In this document: positions 1 to 13,000 of the stretch, in pieces
Numbering within the stretch: the stretch's first letter is position 1
Layout of the letters: each line of letters opens with the position of its first letter
From: Distichodus sexfasciatus
Taxonomy: Eukaryota; Chordata; Actinopteri; Characiformes; Distichodontidae
DNA: 64,000 nucleotides
Reading direction: 5' to 3'
Assembly (NCBI GenBank): GCA_032718565.1
Contig: JAVGVS010000001.1
Coordinates: 5,864,495 to 5,928,494, forward strand
Notes under the pieces: generated by a model
Told to the model about the DNA's origin: nothing
Database searches by the model: none
Seen by the model: only the letters and a program-made list of their open reading frames with translations
Translations under genes and position numbers: made by a program

Positions 1-980
1 GTTATTAGGATATAACACATGGAGATGTGGTATCCCTCCCGGGCCTGGCAGCCTCAATCTGTGCGGCTACAGATGCTTGAGCATTTTAAGGACCCAGTGT
101 TTTCTTTTCCACTTGTCACACACTCTCTCAACCATAGTGTTATTCTACAGCAAAATTGGTTTTTCTTTCTTTCTATAAAATGCCAAATTTGTTGCCTCCT
201 ACTTTGCTAATAACTTTGCTTACAAGTAAAACTATGCTTGTCTTGTTTTGAACAAATAACTGATTTTTATCGTCTACAGGCCGTCAGGGAGTCTTGAAGC
301 AGAAATAGCTTTGTGTTGGAAAGGGCATGTTTTCATTTCCACGTACAGGGGAGGATAGCCTTTGTAGCAGAAAAATCTGATGGAATGTCTGACATCCCAT
401 CTGGAAAAAAATGTTTTAAAGTTGTAATTGGTGGAGGTTGAAATAGCCGTGTCGGCAGGGATGCTGCTGCTGAAGCTGCGTGGTGGCACTAGTTGGCCTG
501 TCTAGCTCTTTGTTTTATGACAGCAATCAGATGTAAAATAAATAGTGCCAAGAACTATTTCCTGGATTCTTTGGGGACTATTTTTAGTATAACCAAAAAA
601 GGCGAACACAGTGGACATAAGCAGCTGATCTCTCTCACAGGACATGCAGAGGAGAACATGGCCCCCTCTCCCCTTTCTCCCAAGGTTTGCTTATCAGGCA
701 ACTCGGCTCCCCTTATACAGCAATGTAGAGTCACAAATGTTCTGCATGAGGATTGCTAATGCAACATTGTTAGTGCAATATGTCAGAAAAATTACAATGC
801 TGGTATGCATATATATGCTTGGATATGAGACTGAATCTAGACATAAATCTTTATAATCTGTTATTTATGGAGACATGCTGCATTTCTGCACAATGCTACA
901 AAAATGCAGTAATCCGTTTGAAGGAGATGCTTTCTTAACTCGCATTTATCAGCTCATCATCTGTATTTTTCTTTCTCCAG
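1..980 (+). other. mylk: mylk intron (partial), upstream of first visible exon
   Basis: No exon with credible splice sites and a continuous frame was found here. The stretch ends in a pyrimidine-rich tract and AG directly before the exon at 981. No recognisable repeat family was seen. The exons for the N-terminal part of the long kinase must lie upstream of the window. Confidence 0.6.
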
Positions 981-1028
981 ATGAGGCCAAAATAAAGAAG
1001 CCGCCCCCAAAAACACTCCCTAAACAAG
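981..1028 (+). CDS. mylk: mylk coding exon 1 of window: Lys/Pro-rich linker
   Basis: 48 nt, entered in split-codon phase (2 nt finish an Asp codon), reading DEAKIKKPPPKTLPKQ. The acceptor is ctttctccag and the donor gtaaca. It joins the next exon in phase through a Gly codon. A low-complexity linker precedes the Ig domain in MYLK. This is the least conserved of the called exons. Confidence 0.75.
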
Positions 1029-4000
1029 GTAACAGCTTTCTGTTAAAATCATTGAACATTGGTCTACTTGGAGCAGTAAACTGTCTTGACTGTCGGGCTT
1101 TTGAAGTTAAAATTCTTCAGCCCTATGTTCAGAAGGACTGGACATGCCTTAATAAGGCTTTGTCTCCTTCTTTGGCTCCCACATTGTCTGCCGTGGGAGT
1201 TCTGGGTTGTCTAAGCCTTATTTACCTAATAACACTCTTGGCCCCAGAGAGCCTGCGCTTACTCTAGGCTGTGCCTTCATGCAGACTGGCACCAGCTGTT
1301 GTAACACCACTACTATGGCTCACTTATAGGTGTTAATGGTGTAAAGAAGGATGTAAAAGTGGGTGAGTGCATGTATATTTCATATAGGGGTTGTGGTGGT
1401 CTAATGGTAGGACACTTGCCTAAGGACCGGGAGGTTCTTATCCTACCTCCACCACTAGTCAAGTCAAAGTCAAAGTAAACTTTGTCATCTCTGCTATATA
1501 CTGTACAGATACATAGAGAGACGAGACGACGTGGCTCCAGTTTTGACAGTGCAGTAGGAAATAGGGAACAAAGAACAAATAAGGCACATGGAATGAACAA
1601 TATATAAATAGAGTACAAAATATACATTTTAAACTAGACATAAATATAACTTTAACCTAGAATTAGAAATAGAGGTAGAGGTAGAGGTAGATAGAGAGAC
1701 AGTTAGGATGCAGTATTGCCTACAAAGTGGAAATTGACATTTACACTGGATGTGCAAGAGGTTATAACAGTTATCTATTTATACATCCAGTGTTAGATAT
1801 TTGTGCAAATAAGTGGCGGCATTGCAAAAAAAATTATTGCAGTGATGTATCAGCAGTCATTTGAGGAGGAAATAGTCTGTATAGCAGCATGTGTATAGCA
1901 GCATGTGTATTACTGCGACGTTGATGTGTAAAGTGCAGTGGTGCAACTACCATCACTGAGCCCCTGACCAAGTTGTTCCAGGGCAAATGTATCTGTAATT
2001 AGGGAAGAAGTGGAAGTTTCTCTGGATGAATCTGTTAAATACTGTCAGTGTATATGAATATGCCACATATGTGTTTTTGTGCATGTTTGTTTTTCAGGTG
2101 TCCCTCCTCAGATCCTGCAGTTTCCAGATGATATGAAGATTCTGGCAGGTGAACGGGTCAATCTTCTCTGCAAGTTCTCAGGAGCGCCACCTATCAACTG
2201 TACCTGGCTTAAGTTCCGCAAACCAGTAAGTGTTTCGGTTAAATATTCATCACGCCTTAGCAAACTCTCAAGTTTGTTCTCATAATGTGCAGTAATGGAC
2301 TTTACAACAATCTCATTTCATATTTTATGGGGGGTGATGGCCTAGTGGTAGGATATGCTAAGAGAATCACTATCACTCTTAAGCCCTTGATCAAGACCCT
2401 AAATCCCAGGTTGCTCCTTAGAGACTGTACTGTAAGGAGGCTCCGGATAAGGTCCTGAACAACACTAAAATGTAGAAATATTTTAAGCAGCAAGTTTTTT
2501 ACTTTTTAAATTATGCTGGCTCTTGAGCCATCAAAACAACTCCGTGTATAGAGTCTTGTTTCCATTTCTTCACAGATCCAGGAAGGTAAAAATGACATCA
2601 CTATTGAGAGCACAGACTCCAGCAGTCAGCTGACCATAGCCAGCGGTCAACAGGAGCACTGCGGCTGCTACACCATCGAGATCAGAAACAGCTATGGCAT
2701 GAGACAAGCCGCCCTCAACCTCACCATTGTGGGTAAGACTCCTTCTCCTTGTGCCTTGATCCAGGCCGTACCTGCTGGTGGGTACCAAGTGTTGTTACAT
2801 CCATTACCTATCAGATGCCAAAGATTTTTTACCTATGTTCTGGGATTGTCCATCAGAACCCTCACCCAGTCCCTTTTCTGTCACACGGCTGAACTACATT
2901 AAACTTATTTCTCTGTGCCAACTCTGTGTGTAATCCTTGCTAAAATAGTTGTACTTGTACATGTTTAACAAGTGTAGTTTGTTCTGCACTTGTTCTGCAC
3001 AGTTCATTAAGCACTGACCAAAGACTGCAGAGAAAGTTTTGCCCTTTCTAGGAAAACTATTTTAAAACCTGTCCAGAAAAAAGATGTGTTCTGTGGTAAT
3101 AAGAAACATGCCCCAGTGCTGAAAATCCAAAGCCAGTATTGACATCACAAGAGGCTATAAAAATCCATTCACAGAAAATAGTTTGCCACATCAGCTTATT
3201 TAGTGTAACAAACACTAGTCTTTGGCTGTCCACTCAGCAGCCACGGTCTTACTCACACAGCTGTTGTAAACAGATTGAATGTCAATAGTGTTTTGCATAA
3301 AGGTAATTAGTGACTGAACTGTGTCTCAGAGTTTGACTCTAATGCTGTAATTAATTAATTAAGTGTATTGTGCAACATGTTGAAGGCATCACAAAAATGC
3401 TGTAGCCCTACTGAATGCCATTATAATAATAATAATAATACAAACATACACACATAATCACCTTGATCTGCAATATCAGTGTTTACACAGTGTCTCTCAG
3501 TTCACTAGAGATGTCCTGTCAGGTAATTTCTGCTTTTGTCTAGAGTCTCCCAATCTAATTTGTGTGCTATGGTGGGTTATGCACAGTGTGGGGGAGTAGC
3601 TAACTAAAAGTACTGACGCTACTAACTTAATTACTTCTTCCAGTATTTTTTCAGTAGCAGAGCTACTTTTAAAACACTAGCTTTTTTTTTACTTTTAAAA
3701 CACTAGCTTTTTCAGTAACTCGTTTTTTTTACAAGTATGTAAAGCGGCAAAATTCTGCTTTGTTACAAAAAACAATGAAAAAGTTAAAAGGCAGCTGTTT
3801 GCAACTACAAGGTGTTTTTGATTGGTGTCGAATTTGCAGAAGTGGCATTTGATAAGCTACTGCGCTCCTGTGGCACACGATTTTTCCATCACAGTGCACT
3901 CTTAGCAGCTGGGAGTCACAGGATGGGGTCCACTTAGATGAAGACAGAAAGAGGAATCTGTGGCATATTTTTAAAATATCTATATTAAAATGTATGTTTC

Positions 4001-7000
4001 TGAAAAGCAAAACGATATTTGAGTGTAACTTGTGCAATCCAAAAATCAAAACACTCTCTACCTCCAAGATGTCATCAAAACATTATTGTGATTTGACATT
4101 ATATTGTTAAAAACTGTACATTTTCATATTATTGTTTCACATTTTTACTATTAATTTGCTTTAAGTGTATCCAGCAGCACAAGTATTACTGGATGAAATA
4201 AGTTCAATGTAGTTTGCTACGAAGTCGTATTGTAGTTAAAACAGTAGCTTGGTTTTAGCTTAACTACTTTTAATCATATGTAGCTTGCACAGCACTGGTT
4301 ATGCTGCCCACACACACCTTGTCTCTGTGTGACAGACAGTAATATTTATATAGTATTTGAATATTTATAAAGTATAAACCTTGAATGATTGATTTTGGAC
4401 TCTGACCAACTCATTGCATCTTGTAGTTTAAAGTTAAACCTGGATGTCTGTGTTTCTTAACATTTCAGACAAACCTGACCCTCCTGCACGGATCCCAGCC
4501 ACTACAGATATCCGCAAGTCCAGTCTGACCCTCTCCTGGTACGGACCCACGTACGATGGTGGAAGCGCGGTCCAGTCTTACAATGTGGAGATCTGGAACT
4601 CTGTGGATAAGGAGTGGAAGCAGCTGGTGTCCTGCAACAGCACCTCCTACAACATTCAGAACCTGCTGCCTGACAGACAGTACACGTTCCGTGTCCGAGC
4701 TGTGAACATCTACGGCATTGGAGAACCCAGCGTTGAGTCTGTACCTGTGGAAGTGGGATTGGAGGAAGATGGTGAGTTCCACCTAGTGGTCAAAAGGGGT
4801 ATTGCTAAAACTGAGCACAACGTACTTCAAGATCAAGATTTAAGATTCTTGTGTGGTTTAGTTTTGCAGTTCTGTAAATAGTCTTTTATGCATTGTTCAA
4901 CAGATAATAAAGATGAGATTGAGCCTTCAGATGATGGTATGTTTGCAAAAGTGGAGAAACTGTGCTATGATTTTGATATTATAGCAAAACATTCACAATG
5001 TAATAATTACATACATAAACATATTAAATCTTAATCTCACACACTTAAAATGACAGAGTCGGAGAAGCCACCAGAATACCGAGATGTGACCATCAGGACA
5101 GACATGAAGGTTAAAGATCTCTATGATGTGGAGGACAGGCTTGGATCGTGAGTTTCTGTAAAACTTTTGGATTTACATAATTATTTCTATTCAGTGACTT
5201 GAGCTTGATGTACTATTTTTTACAACACAGTCAGAATTAAATCTGGAGGTTTTTTTCGCAGGGGTAAATTTGGAACAGTGTTTAAACTTATAGAAAAATC
5301 AACCAAAAAGGTTTGGGCCGGGAAGTTTATAAAAGTCTACTCAGCAAAGGAGAAAGAAGAGGTTAGACAAGAAATTGGCATTATGAATGACCTACATCAC
5401 CCCAAACTTGTGCAGTGTGTTGATGCATTTGAGGGCAAATCGGACATTGTCATGGTACTGGAAATGTGAGTATTGTTTTTTTTTAAATCCATACTTCTGA
5501 TACAATCAACAATGTTGCATAGGCATACATGTATTTTTGTTTGAAATAAGTTTATAATGAACTCATGTTAGAGCTGATTGAGATATGGAAAGCTTGATGT
5601 AATTAAGAGGCCAAATCTCTGATTATTCATTTATCTATACATTTTACATTTCTTTGAGGACAAAAAGTCTCTTGAATCCCTTAATTAATTCTCTTGAATT
5701 CTTGAATTAAGTCTCTTAAATTCTTTAATTAATTATCTGTAAAAAATCGACAGTTGCAGATATGTTATGCATATTTGTGGATGAAAACAAGGTTGACTTT
5801 TCATCCACAAATTATCGCAATGTGATGTGGTTATTATTTCATTGGCACGCCAGAGGGCATGTGGAAAATAGAAGTGTGAACATTCACTGGTCTGACAATT
5901 CCATTCGGTTATGATTATTAGGTCAATGATACGATATCTCAATGCATCACAATGCATGTCACCAATTTTTCTACATTACTTCACATTGCACGCAGACTGG
6001 GCAGCCATAGTTACTACCGGGATGTTCAGTGTAACTTTTTTATGCTGTAGCCAAAAAAACACCAAGCAATGTCATGATATAATTCAGGGGCTTTCAACTG
6101 CTTCTGTCCCAGGAACAGTGTGGGAGGGAGTATTTTTTTGTATTACTTTTTAGATATTTGCATTAAATTAATTATTCATAAAGATGACCAAATCATCAGG
6201 AAATGTTTTGAAAAATGAAAAAAGAAATGATTTTTAAAGAAATTCAGTGGTGAAAGTGGATTGCATGTCATGGACCACCTGCAAAGCCGCGGCAGACCAC
6301 TAGGGGGCAGGGCACTGCCGGTTGAAAAACTCTCTTACAATAGATAATGGTTTGCCAATCAATTATGCGGTTAATTTCAACAACCCTAATGGAGAAGCAA
6401 GAGACTGTACATTTTGATTATGCTGGGATCTTTTCATTTCACTGCAGAGTTCACAATAAAATAACAAATTGGAATCCACACAAATTAAATTTAATGAAAC
6501 TCTAATTAAAACTTCACTCTTGGAGTTGGAATGCTTACCAGCTGTATGTTAAACATTTCTGTTGTGTGCGGTGAAGGATTTCCGGAGGGGAGCTGTTTGA
6601 AAGGATCATTGATGAGGATTTTGAGCTAACAGAGAGAGAAGTTATTAAATACATGCTGCAGATTGTGGATGGTGTCAATTTCATCCACAAGAAGGGCATC
6701 GTTCATCTGGACCTCAAGCCTGAGAACATCATGTGTGTCAACAAAACAGGCAGCAAAATCAAGCTCATCGATTTTGGGTTGGCTCGTAGATTAGGTAAGA
6801 ACCACTCTTATTAGAGACTGCTGAAATATGTGTGATATCTCTGTTTCTCAATCTAAGTGATTGACTGCACATAGTATCTCACATTGTTTGAAACATTCTA
6901 ATTAAATCTTATTAAATGCAATTCACTGTAACACAACAGAAAATGCTGGCTCACTGAAGGTCCTGTTTGGAACTCCGGAATTTGTCGCCCCAGAGGTGAT

Positions 7001-10000
7001 CAACTACGAAGCCATCAGTTACCCTACAGACATGTGGAGTATAGGAGTCATCTGCTACATACTGTGAGTAGCGGCCCTTTGCTGTTCTGCAGGATCACAG
7101 CGTGTGTCGAAATCGTTCCTGTATCGTATATCCCAAAATACAGTTGCACAAGTGTTAATGTGTCGCTCCTTAATCTCTCACTAGATTTATTTGCTGCATG
7201 TGTCAATGCATATGAACGTGGCAAGTAAATTGATCACTGTGAGAAGCAGTTGTCTATGAGATATTAGAAAGCTTGGAAAGTGCATATTTTTGTCCCGGCT
7301 CACCCTGGACTTTACCCCAGACGACCACCAGACGGCATCCCTGTCATGTCTTATGCCTTTCTTGTGTGGTACGTCTGTCATTTTACTTTGTTCTGTCCCC
7401 CTGTCAGAGATCTGGTTAGGATGTGACACAAAAGACAGATGTTAACAATCTTCCAGCGGCGGGGTTAGCCGGCTGTCAGACTGCTTCACAGTTCGCCAGT
7501 GATCTGGTTAGGATTTAGCAAACTGCTGCTCGTTAGCCGTTAGCCCGTGTAGCGTGGTGGTTAATCCAAACGCGACTGAGAATGCGAGTAGGTAGGATTG
7601 CCACGCCAGTTGATCTAAGAACTCTCTTACACGAAGAGTAAGGATTTCCAAAATAAATCCACGTTCTAAAAACACACACTCTAGCAAAGAGATGAACCCA
7701 ATAACTGAGTACTCACAGTTGACACCAACAGGGTCGGAAGATGGGCCGGGTGACTCAACGGCAGAGCGATGCGCCGCGAGGAAATGACTCCTTTTATATT
7801 CTTTGACCTGCAGCCGACCACTTCCGGGTCCTCCTATCGGCCGCAGGAGGCAGTGCGCGTGACACTCCCTATGTGTCCTGATTGGTTATACACCCCTAGT
7901 TAGTTAATTATCAGTTACACCTGTTATTGTTTAGCTCTCTGTTCCTAGTTTTATCTGTTTGGTCATTTGTGTCTGTTGGTATACTGATGTGTTATACCCA
8001 TTGGTGTACTCTGTGTTGGATGTCTGAATAAAAGAGAAGATTTCTGTTGTTTTGTGGCCACAGTGCCCACTTTATTTTTGCTTGTTTTCAGTGAAAGGGG
8101 TGTTTTACCCCGGTGCCTCCATAGGGGGACATAAGGGACAGTTAGCTTATCACAAAATAGGAAAACCTGTGATTGGTCAGATTTTTTGTGACTTTGTAAA
8201 GACAATTTTCTATGTCTTCATGCATTAAAAAAGTTTCATGTTTTTATAGAAAAGTTTGAGCATGAATTGAAATCGGTGGTGATAGCGTAGTGGTAGAATA
8301 CTTGGTTGCAGACTGTAAGTTTGAGAGTTTAAGTCTTGTTTCATCCTTTCACCAGCAAGAGTCTTAACCCTGTTAAGTTGCATTCCTGTATTTAGGAAAT
8401 GTAAGTCACTCACTCCGGATAATGCCATAAATGAAAATATGCAAAAATGCAAAGTCTAAAACACTCATGAGATTAGATTTTTGTTATTGGGGTTAAGGTT
8501 AAGGGTAGAAGTAGGTGTAGTATTTTTAGATCTCATAATTATGTAACTATACCGCCGGAGCTCTTTAATGTAAACACAAAGCTAAAACCAACAGAGAGAA
8601 TACTGTAGGACTCTCTTTGTAACAGTGTACTTCACACCGCATAACCAAAACAAGAGAGGGGTCAGGCTCGCAACTCTTGGCTCAGACAGGTGAAGGCGAT
8701 GGTGAAATCAGAGGCAGAGATGAATCCCCACTCAATAGCCCAGGGAATGTGAGTCATGTAAAACCCTGCTGATGGGTGGAGACGTGACTGGAGTCAATGG
8801 AAGAACATCAAACGATTGCAAGATATGACTGTGTATGTGTGTGTCTATATTTATTTGCACAAATAGTCAGGTTTAATATTTCCTGCAGAAGGTGGTTGAT
8901 CTAAGAGGCTGTGTGTCTGGAGAGGAATTAACTGTATGTAAGACTGTGTTACTTGCTTAATACTGAGCTGATACTGCTGTGAGCTCGGGGGTTTGTAGAA
9001 TTCCATCTCAGAGCAGTAGCATCGGGATGCTTCTGATCTCTCCTAATAACAGTCTGGGGATACTTCATTCCAGCCAGCCCAGCTCAAACGCGTTAGCTGT
9101 GAAGAGAGGAAAGACAATGACGCAGTCTGAAGGTTGTGGCAAATCATGAGGTCTGGTTCCACTAAACTAAAACCTCTTTTTACTTTGTTTGCTAGTGAAG
9201 TGTTTCAGACTTCAAAAGAGAATGTGTTGAAAGCGCAGGAAATCACTATCATTTATCAAAAGAAGCTGATGAAGTAAGATTTGCAGAGTGAAGAACCATC
9301 TGTGTGTGTTCATGTCCCCATCTGTCCTGGGTGGAGTTTTATTCAGTCCCGTCTGATAGTGATCAGTATGGCGGGAGCTGAACAAAGTGATGGACTTCAG
9401 CTATGTTTCTTAATGGAGAGGCGCTGAATGGTGATGCTGAGTAACTGTACAGATGGAGCTTACCCTGCCTTTTGCTTCTCAGTTAAAAAATTACTTACTT
9501 CTTTATATTTCCAAACTGTTCCTTTGATGGTTCTCCTTTTTTCCTCTTCAGTACCCCCGAATCCTTGCCTTACTTCACATTTTATTTTTATCTCTGTATA
9601 TCTTTGTATATTAATTTTGATGCAAGTAACAGGTCAGAACATGATAAATATTTTGCCAGTTTGTCACAGTTTATGAAGTTAACCAGTGAATATGTTGACT
9701 GTGTGAAGGTCTTGACTTTGCATAGATGCTGATCTCTCTCTGTCTCTCTCTCTCTCTCTGTTTCTCTGCAGTGTGAGTGGTTTGTCTCCGTTTATGGGGG
9801 ACAATGATAACGAGACACTGTCCAACGTTACGTCAGCCACCTGGGACTTTGAAGACGAGGCGTTTGATGAGATTTCGGACGAGGCTAAAGACTTCATCAG
9901 CAATCTGCTGAAAAAAGACATGAAGTGAGTCCTCTCTGATGTGCTGTGGAAAGCAGATTAGTGTGCGAGTATCTGTGGAACAGACATAAATTTATAAGAC

Positions 10001-13000
10001 ATAGATTTAAAAAAAACATCAAATAAAAATATCAGCATAACATTTATTTATTTTTGGCCAAATTGCCAAAAGTGTAATGATTAAAATCAACTTCCATGCA
10101 TTAAGACTGATTACTTCCAACAATCACATGAAGTCAAATTATCAGGATGAAGGGATTATAATTCATCTTGGAGTTGTATTGTGTCAGTTGTAAATAACTG
10201 TGATCTCATTTGTCACTAAAATAATAATGATCAATTTTTGGCCAAAGTCAAGCAGCCCTGATCTTTATGCAGTTACGTGATATAGAAAGCTGTGCTGTGA
10301 AATCTCCCACTATGTAGAACCAGCTGTAAGGGATTGGTACCCACATGCTGAAACCTTTGAGAAGCTGTGTATGGTTGGGGGATGGGGCTATTTCACACTT
10401 CATTAGAGAAATTTGGCTTTGATCAGTGGCAACAAATGTTTTCACTCCTAGCTGTGGGGCTGTTAATTAGCTCTTACAATGCATGCATACAAACTCCTGC
10501 TAACTTAGACGGGGTATTTAATCACCTGCAGGTCTGATGACCTGGGTTGGAGTGTTCTTTTATTGCGCTTGATTATAATATACATTTACTTGGGCTCTTA
10601 AGGGACCCTAATCTTTAAGCCTTGAGTGGCTAGGGGGGCGGTGACTTAATGATAATTGCATCAGTAATTTTAGGACCTGATAAGACCTGAATGTATACAA
10701 CAGTGTCAAACTAACACTAACAGTTATGTAGGATATTATTCATGACATAATTTTGTTGCACTCTGTACTTTTAGCACAGTTTAAATGTGGAAAATAGCAC
10801 ATTTAAATTATGTGCAGGCAAAAGGCTTGAGTCACCTCTCATTTTTAATAGCATCATGAAAGCATTTTTGCTTTCAAAGAGCCAGACATTCTTAATGTAG
10901 TCTTGAGGAATACTTTTTACATGTATGTTTACACATGTTGGATTAACAGCTTACAATAGTCACTGTACCCACTGTCTCATTTTCCAAGCAAAATATAAAG
11001 AAATGAAGAATGACTAAAGACATTTGAACAGTACTGTATATTTGAAACATTTGCCATTTTCTTAAGTTGTATTATTTTAAGCTGTTTTCCTAATTGCACA
11101 AAGGAAACCAGTAAACAGTAGTGTGACCTTGCGCTGAAACTGTGATAAGTTGTTGATGTAAAAAAAAAAAAAAAAAAACTAAGCAAGGTGTGTATGTGTG
11201 TGCTTATGTCCAGGGCTCGTCTGACATGTGAGCAGTGCTTCCAGCATGCTTGGCTCAAACAGGACACCAAAAACATGGAAGCCAAGAAGCTCTCCAAGGA
11301 GAGGATGAAGAAATACATCCTGAGGAGAAAGTGGCAGGTGAGCTGAGGCAGAAAAACCCAGATTGCCACCTGGGGTTCCAGGTTTAGATGGAGTGAGCAA
11401 TAAACAAGTGTTGTCTTGTTTTCACAAAATTTTTGTTCTAAGGTCTGTTGTGCTTGTTGATGCAAACTTGCATGCGCTTTTGCAGAACAAAGGCAAAAAC
11501 CTTATCTCATTTTCTTTACAGAAAACAGGGCATGCAGTGCGTGCTATAGGCCGTTTGTCTTCAATGGCTATGATGGCTGGAGTCCATGCCAAGAAGGGCT
11601 CCCCCACTGAAGGTATGACGGCTGTAGGCTCCCTTGCAGCATAGTTTATTAATGGTAGACATTAGGGGTGTAACAATACCTCAATTCAGTGATCAACAAG
11701 CATATAACATCAATCCAAAATGAAAATATTGATCAGACATCAAACATATTGTATTGTGACTTCATATTCAACAGAAGAAGATTGTCTTTCATTTCAGTGT
11801 CAGGTTGTTAAATGATGTTTTAGTTGCTTTTTGTGATATTAAATGAATGGAAGTGTTTGTGTTAAATTAGCATATGATATTGTCTCAGATAGATCGCTTT
11901 CTCCTGAATTGTATCAAATCAAACTTGTATTGTAAAAGACTTTGTGATGTCGGCAGGCATTGAATCGTCCTCCATCGAAACAATATAATATTGTACCTTG
12001 AGCAAACTTTCATTTTACAACCCTACTTGACGTAGAACTCCTGACACTCTCTGCTTAGCACAGTGTCCTTCAGTGGTTTTGGTAACTGATGTCTGTCAGT
12101 CCATTTCACAATGGTATTTCCCAATTTTACACTGTAATTTCTGGCTCATTTTAAGTGTGGTCCAGGTAGAATACTTGTTTGCAGAGGTCATATGTTTACG
12201 TGTGATCGAACCCTATCTTCGGCATTATTAGACTGTATCTGCAACATTAAAAAAATGCAAGTCGCTATGAATTGTTTCTTAAACTGCATAAATATAAATG
12301 GAGTTCACCACTATCCATCTGGCATTCCTGTTCTCATACAAGCTATGTTTGCATGATTTACTTAACATTTATATTAATACCTTTGCCACTATAAAGCATC
12401 TGTGGGTTTTATTAATATCAGTATCTCGTGTTGCATCATTTATATTTGTATAGATGAGAATCAGTTCCCAGAGGCAGAAGAGGAGAGGCTCCCAATGAAG
12501 CCCACATTCAGTTCAGTTATTAAGGACGTGGAGGTGGTGGAGGGCAGCGCTGCACGCTTCGACTGCAAAATCGAGGGTAATGACTCATTAACTCTAGGGA
12601 TAAGAGACTCCTCCAATCACAAACAACGAAAGCTGAGAGACAAAATAAATTTTGCAATGAGCGTCATCAAAAACAATGTTCCTGAATGAAAACAATTCTG
12701 AATTTCTGAAAGCTATTAAGATAAGTTAAGATAGCCAGTACATAACATTATTATACAAGTTGCTATTTCACAGCAAATTTTACCGAGTGTGCTTCCATTC
12801 ATCGGTCAAAAGTCGCAATATAGTTAACAACCGTAAAGAGCATTGACTTTGCTGTGTTTATATTGAAAACACTTGCCACAGACACTTAGGGAAAATGTTG
12901 TGTCATACAATGTGCAGCAACACTTAGATGTTTTTAGTTAGATTGAAGCTTTTAGGCTTTATGTTTAAAACAAAGTTAGGCTCACCACCCATCATAAATA

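Larger units (their letters stand above)
1029..2097 (+). other. mylk: mylk intron with SINE head and dispersed repeat
   Basis: Contains a tRNA-derived SINE head (about 1387-1456). It is followed by a dispersed repeat (about 1461-1990) that starts with repeated caaagt units and carries a GAGGTA short tandem run at 1669-1690. Nothing coding was seen. Confidence 0.7.
7064..9771 (+). other. mylk: mylk intron, 2.7 kb, with repeats
   Basis: Contains a GC-richer block bounded by a 7-bp direct repeat (7430-7858) inside LTR-like sequence, a SINE (8273-8440) and, at the 3' end, a CT-rich tract that forms the polypyrimidine tract of the next exon. About 8450-9700 shows no recognised feature. Confidence 0.6.
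11613..12453 (+). other. mylk: mylk intron with hAT-like element and SINE relic
   Basis: Holds a hAT-like MITE (11663-12025) and a degraded SINE (about 12155-12300). The acceptor is the short, A/T-rich atttgtatag. Confidence 0.65.

Noticed and set aside
274..489. Possible exon after the acceptor-like cgtctacag near 280
   Set aside because: Every frame meets a stop before a usable donor, and the peptide does not resemble MYLK.
3729..4067. Minus-strand frame of 112 codons in a mylk intron
   Set aside because: Lies wholly inside the hAT element 3594-4297 and has no transposase-like sequence.
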